From NCBI RefSeq assembly GCF_028548455.1, contig NZ_JAQQLF010000005.1:62001-126000 (forward strand): 64,000 bases of DNA, read 5' to 3'. This DNA comes from Vogesella aquatica (GTDB lineage Bacteria; Pseudomonadota; Gammaproteobacteria; Burkholderiales; Chromobacteriaceae). Positions 58,438-64,000 of the stretch are shown here, piece after piece. Numbering within the stretch: the stretch's first letter is position 1; the number at the start of each line of letters is the position of its first letter. The notes below the pieces were generated by a model. The model saw only the letters and a list, made by a program, of their open reading frames with translations, had not been told where the DNA came from and did not search any database. The position numbers were made by a program, and so were the translations under genes.

Positions 58438-59595
58438 TCAGGTCTCGCTGACCCCTTCGCCAATCTTGAAGTTATCCACCAGGTGCGGCAGCTCCAGATA
58501 GGTGCGCGACTGCATCTCTGTCAGGCGGCTGGCGGTGCGGAAGAACTCGCTGGACTGGGTGCCCTCGGTGTAAATCTGCTCCGGCTCTACGGCGCTCGAC
58601 GCCACCAGCTTGACGCGATGGTCGTAGAATACATCGATCAGCCAGGTAAAACGCCGCGCTATGGCAGCGTCGCGCGCGGCCAGCCTGGGAATATCGGACA
58701 CGAACACGGTGTGGTATTCACTGGCGATTTCCAGGTAGTCGGTTTGCGCGCGCGGGCCATCGCAAATGGCCAGAAAGTCGAACCAGATCACGCCAGGCAC
58801 GTGGCGCCTTAGCGTAATCTCGCGCCCCAGCACGCTTAGCACATGCGCTTCTTCCGGCGTGGCACCGGCCAGGCGCTCGAACATGGCCTGCATTTTTTGC
58901 TCTGCCTCTGCACCCGCCGGCACATGGAACAAAGGCTCGCGGGTGAGCTCGCGCAGGCGGTAGTCGTTGCCGCCATCCACGTTCAGCACGTCCAGATTGG
59001 CCTTGAGCAGCGCGATGGTGGGCAGGAAATTGCTGCGCATCAGGCCGTTGGGGTACAGATTATCCGGCGGGTAATTCGAGGTCATCACGCAAATGATGCC
59101 ATGCGCAAACAGCTCACTGAACAGGCGCCCCAGTATCATGGCATCGGCGATATCGCTGACATGAAACTCGTCAAAGCACAGCAGCCGCACGTCTTTGGCA
59201 ATACGCGCCGCCACGGTTTTCAGCGGATCGGCCTCGTTGGACACCGTGCGCAGCTGCTTGTGGATTTCCGCCATGAAGTGGTGAAAATGCACGCGGCGCT
59301 TGCGCTGGTACGGCACGCAGCTAAAGAAAGCGTCCATCAGGAAGCTCTTGCCCCGGCCTACCCCACCCCAGAAGTACAGGCCGCGCGGCACGTCCGGCTT
59401 GCGCAGGCTGCGCCCCAGGAAGCGATTACGCTTGCCCTTGAAGTCAACCAGCGCTTGCCACAAGGCATCCAGACGCTCGATTGCTGCTGCCTGGGCGGCG
59501 TCATGAATAAAGCCTTCTTGCTGGCTGGCTGCCTGATACCAGGCTTGCGGGCTCATGGAGCCATCGCTGGGTGGCGAAAACACGTGTTGGGACAT
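58438..59595 (-). CDS. zapE: Cell division ATPase ZapE (AFG1 family)
   Basis: 385 residues from ATG 59595 (MSQHVFSPPSDG); the longer frame crosses the repeat pair upstream. Walker A FWGGVGRGKSFLMDAFF, Walker B RLLCFDEFHVSDIADAM and sensor YPPDNLYPNGL are the AFG1/ZapE pattern. It destabilises FtsZ rings during division under stress. It is next to a SPOR protein, also a division gene. Confidence 0.93.
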   Translation of the reverse strand: MSQHVFSPPSDGSMSPQAWYQAASQQEGFIHDAAQAAAIERLDALWQALVDFKGKRNRFLGRSLRKPDVPRGLYFWGGVGRGKSFLMDAFFSCVPYQRKRRVHFHHFMAEIHKQLRTVSNEADPLKTVAARIAKDVRLLCFDEFHVSDIADAMILGRLFSELFAHGIICVMTSNYPPDNLYPNGLMRSNFLPTIALLKANLDVLNVDGGNDYRLRELTREPLFHVPAGAEAEQKMQAMFERLAGATPEEAHVLSVLGREITLRRHVPGVIWFDFLAICDGPRAQTDYLEIASEYHTVFVSDIPRLAARDAAIARRFTWLIDVFYDHRVKLVASSAVEPEQIYTEGTQSSEFFRTASRLTEMQSRTYLELPHLVDNFKIGEGVSET

Positions 59596-59611
59596 AGTGG
59601 TATGGGTAAAA

Positions 59612-59631
59612 GTTGGCCGCATGCGGCCAAC
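59612..59631. terminator. Head-to-head pair of the 10-mer repeat after cysM
   Basis: GTTGGCCGCA directly followed by TGCGGCCAAC, a perfect 20-bp palindrome 7 bases past the cysM stop. On the minus strand it is followed by TTTTAC, so it looks like a functional intrinsic terminator of cysM. Confidence 0.7.
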
Positions 59632-59638
59632 CTTGCGC

Positions 59639-60535
59639 TCAAGAAAATAGACCGGTGGAAAGATAACGGTCGCCGCGGTCGCAGACAATAGAAACAATCA
59701 CGGCATTCTGTAATTGCTCGTTAAGCCGCAACGCCACCGCCAGTGCGCCACCGGATGAAGGGCCGGCCAGAATGCCCTCTTCGCGCGCCAGGCGGCGGGC
59801 GGTATCTTCCGCCGTTTGCTGGTCTACCAGCAACAGCTCATCAATGCGGCTAAAGTCGCAGATTTTGGGCAGGTATTCGTCCTCCCACTTGCGGATGCCG
59901 GGGATCTGGCTGCCCAGCTGCGGCTGCACGCCAATAATCTGGATGGCCAGGTTCTGCTGCTTCAGATACGCGCTGGTACCCATGATGGTGCCGGTGGTAC
60001 CCATGCTGGACACGAAATGCGTCACCATACCAGCGGTGTCGCGCCAGATTTCCGGGCCAGTGCCTTCGATGTGCGCCAGCGGGTTATCCGGGTTGCCAAA
60101 CTGGTCCAGGATGCGGCCAACCCCGGCAGCCTGCAGGCGGCGCGCCTCATCGATGGCGCCGGGCATCGACGCTTCCTTCGGCGTCAACACCACCTCGGCG
60201 CCGTAGGCACGCATGGTATCAACGCGCTCCTGGCTGGAGTTTTCCGGCATCACCAGAATCATCTTGTAGCCCATCATGGTGGCCGCCATGGCCAGCGCAA
60301 TGCCGGTATTGCCGCTGGTGGGTTCGATCAACGTATCGCCGGGGCGGATGTCGCCGCGCGCTTCGGCATGGCGGATCATCGACAGCGCCGGGCGGTCTTT
60401 TACCGAACCGGCGGGGTTATTGCCTTCCAGCTTCACCAGCACCACATTGCTGCTGTTGCCGGGCATGCGCTTCAGGCGCACCAGCGGGGTGTTGCCGACG
60501 AAGTCTTCCAGGTATTTGAATTCAGGCTGGGTCAT
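59639..60535 (-). CDS. cysM: Cysteine synthase B
   Basis: 298 residues from ATG 60535 (MTQPEFKYLEDFVGNTPLV), after GAGGAGAGC. The PLP lysine is in NPAGSVKDRPA and the phosphate loop in EPTSGNTGIALA; SSMGTTGTIMG follows. It makes cysteine from O-acetylserine and sulfide or thiosulfate. An exact copy of the repeat (60548-60557) sits in its leader. Confidence 0.96.
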   Translation of the reverse strand: MTQPEFKYLEDFVGNTPLVRLKRMPGNSSNVVLVKLEGNNPAGSVKDRPALSMIRHAEARGDIRPGDTLIEPTSGNTGIALAMAATMMGYKMILVMPENSSQERVDTMRAYGAEVVLTPKEASMPGAIDEARRLQAAGVGRILDQFGNPDNPLAHIEGTGPEIWRDTAGMVTHFVSSMGTTGTIMGTSAYLKQQNLAIQIIGVQPQLGSQIPGIRKWEDEYLPKICDFSRIDELLLVDQQTAEDTARRLAREEGILAGPSSGGALAVALRLNEQLQNAVIVSIVCDRGDRYLSTGLFS

Positions 60536-60547
60536 GATGCTCTCCTC

Positions 60548-60557
60548 GTTGGCCGCA
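60548..60557 (-). repeat. Exact copy of the 10-mer repeat in the cysM leader
   Basis: GTTGGCCGCA, 12 bases upstream of the cysM start, next to the ribosome site. Confidence 0.7.
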
Positions 60558-60710
60558 TTATACGGGCGCCGCGCCGGCGCTTCGCCACCCCGCCAACCCC
60601 CAGCGCCGGCCAAAACAGCATTTATACTTTTAAATCAATTATTTGCACAAAAAATGTGCTTTGTAATATTAAGCTCTGTTCTTATAACCGGATTGCAAGC
60701 CGCCGCACGC

Positions 60711-60750
60711 AGCAAGGCCCGCTTGCCGGGGCAAGCGGGCCTTGCTGTTT
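60711..60750. terminator. Long GC-rich hairpin after the phytase-like gene
   Basis: CAAGGCCCGCTTGC, 4-base loop region, GCAAGCGGGCCTTG, followed by CTGTTTC on the plus strand; 13 bases beyond the minus-strand stop at 60763, where no U-tail follows. Confidence 0.7.
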
Positions 60751-60762
60751 CGCGATAACCAA

Positions 60763-62136
60763 TTACTGCAGCAGCTCTTTCAGCGGCTTTTGCAGGGTAA
60801 TCAGCCACAGCTGCGTGCTTTCACCGTTGGCCGCCACCCCCAGGCTGGCACCGGCTTGCGCCCGCCCCTGCTTGTCTACCAGCTTGCCGTCGGCCACGCG
60901 CAGCTCGTCCAGCTTCAGGCTGCTGCCGCGCAGCTCGCTGGCCACGCCAAAGTCGTTATCGTTGATCACCGCCAGCGTGCTGCCATCCACCAGGGCCAGA
61001 CCTTCGCTTTTTTCTGCCGTCCAGCCCAGGGCGCGCAGGTCGATCGCGGTTTTCTTGCGCACCGGCTGCACACCGGCCGCGGCCAACGCTGCGGCGTCGC
61101 CATACTCCAGTGCACGGCCGTCGGCCAGCTGCTTGCCGCTGATGTCGGTCGCAGCAGCCAGATCCAGCAGCACGATGTCGTTATGCATGCGCTTGTCTTT
61201 GTCCTTGCCCTGCTCGATCACGGCAAACTGGGTGTCGGACAACGCCACGATGTCACCCAGCTTCATGTCGCCGGTTTTCTTGAAGTGCGCCGATACCGGG
61301 TAGGCAAACTGGCGCACCGCGCCGGTCTTCGGGTCCAGCTCCACTATGCGGGTAAACAGCGCGTCGTTGCGGGTCTTGCCATCCACATCCAGCGTACTCT
61401 GCACGATGGCCACCACCTTGCCGGCCGGCGTTACCGCCACACCTTCAAAGCCACGGTTGGGCTGGCGTGCGGCCAACTCTGCGGGCAAACCCTGACCTGG
61501 CGCGTAGCGCTGCAGGATCTCGCCGCTCTTGCCGTCCACCTTCACGATGAAGGGACCGTACTCATCCACGATCCACAGGTTGCCGGCGGCATCCACATCG
61601 ATGCCTTCCGGGTCCAGCCCGCTGGCGTCATACGCCAGCGCGGCCAACTGCTCGCCCAGGCCCAGCTCGCCACTGGCGCCCACCTGCCCCGGCGCAATCG
61701 GGCGGCCGCTAATCGGCTTGCCGTTCTGTTTCAGCGGCAGCGTTTTGGTCACCTCGGCTTTTTCGGCCAGCGACACGCGCAGCTGGGTGATGGTGGGGGT
61801 GTAATCCGGCACCGCAAATACCTTGCTGGCGCGCTTGCCCTTGCCATCCGCCACATCTGGCGAATCGACATTGGGGCCGCGGTCGGTCAGCGACCAGAAC
61901 TCCAGCGCCGAGGTGGCTTTCTCGTAGCCCTTGAAACGCAAGCCGGACCCTACCGCCAGCGGCAAGCCCTGCGGGAAGGCGGCCTTGGCCGCGCCCGCGT
62001 AGGGCACCATCGGCGTGGCCACTTCGTAACGCTCCAGCGCGGCGATGTTCGGCTCGCGGGTTTCCAGCAGGGTAAACGGCTCGGCCAGCGCAGGCAGCGC
62101 CGCACCCAGCAGCAGGGGCAAAAGCAGACGTTTCAT
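60763..62136 (-). CDS. Esterase-like activity of phytase family protein
   Basis: 457 residues from ATG 62136. A signal peptide (MKRLLLPLLLGAALPALA) precedes a phytase-like beta-propeller: FWSLTDRGPNVD, DPEGIDVDAAGNLWIVDEYGPFIVKVD, RGFEGVAVTPAGKVVAIVQST, KSEGLALVDGSTLAVINDNDFG. Family members are extracytoplasmic and bind calcium; the true substrate is not known. It is monocistronic; a repeat copy (62164-62173) lies in its leader. Confidence 0.88.
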   Translation of the reverse strand: MKRLLLPLLLGAALPALAEPFTLLETREPNIAALERYEVATPMVPYAGAAKAAFPQGLPLAVGSGLRFKGYEKATSALEFWSLTDRGPNVDSPDVADGKGKRASKVFAVPDYTPTITQLRVSLAEKAEVTKTLPLKQNGKPISGRPIAPGQVGASGELGLGEQLAALAYDASGLDPEGIDVDAAGNLWIVDEYGPFIVKVDGKSGEILQRYAPGQGLPAELAARQPNRGFEGVAVTPAGKVVAIVQSTLDVDGKTRNDALFTRIVELDPKTGAVRQFAYPVSAHFKKTGDMKLGDIVALSDTQFAVIEQGKDKDKRMHNDIVLLDLAAATDISGKQLADGRALEYGDAAALAAAGVQPVRKKTAIDLRALGWTAEKSEGLALVDGSTLAVINDNDFGVASELRGSSLKLDELRVADGKLVDKQGRAQAGASLGVAANGESTQLWLITLQKPLKELLQ

Positions 62137-62163
62137 GGTGCATTCCATCCGGCGTGAGTGTGA

Positions 62164-62173
62164 TGCGGCCAAC
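62164..62173 (+). repeat. Exact copy of the 10-mer repeat in the phytase-like gene leader
   Basis: TGCGGCCAAC, 28 bases upstream of the start codon. Confidence 0.7.
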
Positions 62174-62215
62174 TTATAACAACCAGGTGACAAAACCGTG
62201 ACAGCAAGACGGCGC

Positions 62216-62249
62216 AAAAAAACACCGCGCTTCTGGCGAAGGCGCGGTG
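62216..62249 (-). terminator. Terminator of glyA
   Basis: CACCGCGC/GCGCGGTG stem followed by TTTTTTT on the minus strand, about 40 bases past the stop. Confidence 0.92.
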
Positions 62250-62287
62250 CTGTACACACAACAGCCACCCGCAGGCGGCCGCGATGA

Positions 62288-63532
62288 TTACTTGGCGTAT
62301 ACCGGGAAGCGGCGAGCCAGCGCGGTAGCCTGCTCGGCTACGCGGGCCAGTACGGCGTCGTCGTTCGGGTTATCCAGTACGTCGGCTACCAGGTTGGCCA
62401 CGATGCGGGCTTCTTCTTCCTTGAAGCCGCGGGTGGTGATGGCCGGGGAGCCGATACGGATGCCGGAGGTCACGAACGGGCTTTCCGGGTCATTCGGGAT
62501 GGCGTTCTTGTTCACGGTAATGTGCGCTTTGCTCAGGGCAGCATCGGCAGCCTTGCCGGTCAGGCCTTTCGGGCGCAGGTCCACCAGGAACACGTGGCTC
62601 TCGGTACGGCCGGAGATGATGCGCACGCCGCGGGCAGCCAGGGTTTCAGCCATGGCGGCAGCGTTTTTCAGTACCTGCTCCTGGTAGGTCTTGAATTCCG
62701 GTTGCAGCGCCTCTTTGAAAGCCACGGCTTTACCGGCGATAACGTGCATCAGCGGGCCGCCTTGCAGGGTCGGGAATACGTTGCTGTTCAGCGACTTCTC
62801 GAACTCGGCCTTGGCCAGGATGATGCCACCACGCGGGCCGCGCAGGGTCTTGTGGGTGGTGGAGGTCACGAAGTGGGCGTGCGGTACCGGGTTCGGGTAC
62901 ACACCGGCTGCTACCAGGCCAGCGTAGTGGGCCATGTCGACCATGAAGTAGGCGCCTACTTTGTCGGCGATTTCGCGCATGCGGGCCCAGTCAAAACGCA
63001 GGGCGTAAGCGGAAGCACCGCCGATGATCAGCTTCGGCTTGGTTTCCAGCGCCACGCGCTCCATGTCGTCGTAGTCGATCTCTTCGTTTTCGTTCAGACC
63101 GTAAGCCACGATGTTGAACATCTTGCCGGACAGGTTGGCCGGGGAACCATGGGTCAGGTGACCGCCGTGGCCCAGGTTCATGCCCATGATGGTGTCACCC
63201 GGCTTCAGGATGGAGAAGTACACCGCCTGGTTGGCTTGCGAACCGGAGTGCGGCTGCACGTTGGCGTACTCGGCGCCGAACAGCTGCTTTACGCGGTCGA
63301 TGGCCAGCTGCTCTACCACGTCCACATGCTCGCAACCACCGTAGAAACGCTTGCCCGGGTAGCCTTCGGCGTACTTGTTGGTCAGCTGGGAGCCCTGGGC
63401 TTCCATGACGGCCGGGCTGGTGTAGTTTTCCGAGGCGATCAGCTCGATGTGATCTTCCTGGCGCACAACTTCTTCGCTCATGGCGGCAGCGAGTTCCGGG
63501 TCGTACTGGGCAATCTTGATATCTGCAAACAT
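62288..63532 (-). CDS. glyA: Serine hydroxymethyltransferase
   Basis: 414 residues from ATG 63532 ([14 protein letters not shown]). The PLP lysine is in [35 protein letters not shown] and the C-terminal [18 protein letters not shown] are conserved. It converts serine and tetrahydrofolate to glycine and methylene-tetrahydrofolate. ATG 63547 in frame (MELST...) is an alternative start. Confidence 0.97.
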   Translation of the reverse strand: MFADIKIAQYDPELAAAMSEEVVRQEDHIELIASENYTSPAVMEAQGSQLTNKYAEGYPGKRFYGGCEHVDVVEQLAIDRVKQLFGAEYANVQPHSGSQANQAVYFSILKPGDTIMGMNLGHGGHLTHGSPANLSGKMFNIVAYGLNENEEIDYDDMERVALETKPKLIIGGASAYALRFDWARMREIADKVGAYFMVDMAHYAGLVAAGVYPNPVPHAHFVTSTTHKTLRGPRGGIILAKAEFEKSLNSNVFPTLQGGPLMHVIAGKAVAFKEALQPEFKTYQEQVLKNAAAMAETLAARGVRIISGRTESHVFLVDLRPKGLTGKAADAALSKAHITVNKNAIPNDPESPFVTSGIRIGSPAITTRGFKEEEARIVANLVADVLDNPNDDAVLARVAEQATALARRFPVYAK

Positions 63533-63606
63533 CGTCGACAATTCCATCAAAGGGTTATGGATGAAAAAATTCTAGCGCATTACGGCCACCGGCCGAAATG
63601 AACAAA

Positions 63607-63646
63607 TGGCGAAGAAACAATGAATTGCATTCATGTTCCTTCGCCA
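63607..63646. promoter_or_regulatory. Long imperfect inverted repeat upstream of glyA
   Basis: TGGCGAAG ... CTTCGCCA outer arms with inner TGAAT/ATTCA pairing. It lies 11 bases beyond the end of the unrecognised gene and 75 bases upstream of glyA: either that gene's terminator or a glyA leader structure. Confidence 0.45.
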
Positions 63647-63656
63647 CGCTGTTGTC

Positions 63657-64000
63657 TTACTGCAGGGTCTGGCTTACCGGCCAGTCGTCTGCGGTGAAAA
63701 ACAGCGGGATGCCATCGCGGCTTTCCGGCTGCACATCCGGCACCAGCCGCACATCGCTTACCTGGCACTCGGCCATCAAGATGCGGAAACTGGTTTCGAT
63801 CTGGCCGACTACATCCTGTGCTGCCAGCGGCCACACAAAACCACCCCAGTCTTTTTCGTTACCCGCGGCCGACACGGTAAAGTGCAGCTCGCCATTATCG
63901 TGGGCGGACACTACCGCCACCGGCTCCTGCCCCTGGTCGCGCAACAGGCGGATCTGGCTGCTGGCAAACACCTGCAGCGCCACCTCCAGCCGGGCATGGT
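63657..64000 (-). CDS. Unrecognised protein, cut by the window end
   Basis: At least 114 codons; the stop TAA is at 63657-63659 and the frame stays open to the window edge, so the N-terminus may be missing (an internal GTG at 63983 is another possible start). The visible part is mixed acidic/hydrophobic, with no signal or membrane segment: ASSQIRLLRDQGQEPVAVVS, HDNGELHFTVSAAGNEKDWGG, QIETSFRILMAECQVSDVRLV. I do not recognise a family. It ends upstream of glyA on the same strand. Confidence 0.6.
   Translation of the reverse strand, partial: HARLEVALQVFASSQIRLLRDQGQEPVAVVSAHDNGELHFTVSAAGNEKDWGGFVWPLAAQDVVGQIETSFRILMAECQVSDVRLVPDVQPESRDGIPLFFTADDWPVSQTLQ

Overview
The window looks like a chromosomal segment of a high-GC betaproteobacterium of the order Neisseriales, most probably the Chromobacteriaceae side (Vogesella, Chromobacterium, Aquitalea and relatives). 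The assignment rests on gene order (purA-hisZ-hflC-hflK-hflX-hfq-der-bamB-yfgM-hisS-ispG-rodZ-pilF-rlmN-ndk on one strand), type IV pilus genes and the protein sequences; no rRNA or other marker is present, so the genus is inference. I found no tRNA, rRNA, CRISPR array, insertion sequence or prophage.

Layout. (1) 1-8.8 kb, plus strand: a hydrogen-oxidation island. The end of hupU, then hupV and the PAS histidine kinase hupT form a hydrogen-sensing module. After a small acetyltransferase come hupE (nickel permease family), then the structural genes hupS, hupL and hupC for a membrane-bound uptake [NiFe] hydrogenase. HupS has the extra cysteines typical of oxygen-tolerant enzymes. hupE and hupS each follow a -24/-12 (sigma-54) type promoter; the hupE one also has an IHF-consensus site and a perfect upstream inverted repeat. 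No maturation genes are in the window. (2) 8.9-12.6 kb: an orphan HigA-like regulator, a hemerythrin, an L,D-transpeptidase and rlmD with an unusual charged tail. (3) 12.8-21.6 kb, minus strand: two tandem PilY1-type pilus-tip proteins in AT-rich surroundings, then an 860-base stretch without genes. (4) 22.5-32.7 kb: ilvD, lgt, a lipoprotein, an Lrp/LysE pair, a LysR/YeiH pair, a newly called 56-residue membrane protein, a copper P-type ATPase with a CsoR-like operator, and CorA. (5) 32.8-42 kb: ppx, phoU, rpiA, ispF, ispD, dnaQ, rnhA, a methyltransferase, divergent gloB and mltD. (6) 42.1-57.3 kb: the conserved minus-strand block named above. (7) 57.4-64 kb: a SPOR-domain protein, zapE, cysM, a phytase-like esterase, glyA and the end of an unrecognised gene.

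The most striking signal is not a gene. The 10-mer TGCGGCCAAC (reverse complement GTTGGCCGCA) occurs exactly at least 42 times in 64 kb, on both strands, in several reading frames inside genes and over-represented between genes, in places as inverted pairs that look like terminators. Chance predicts well under one copy. This is how a DNA uptake sequence behaves in naturally competent Neisseriaceae, but the sequence differs from the Neisseria one. I propose it as a candidate uptake signal of this lineage.
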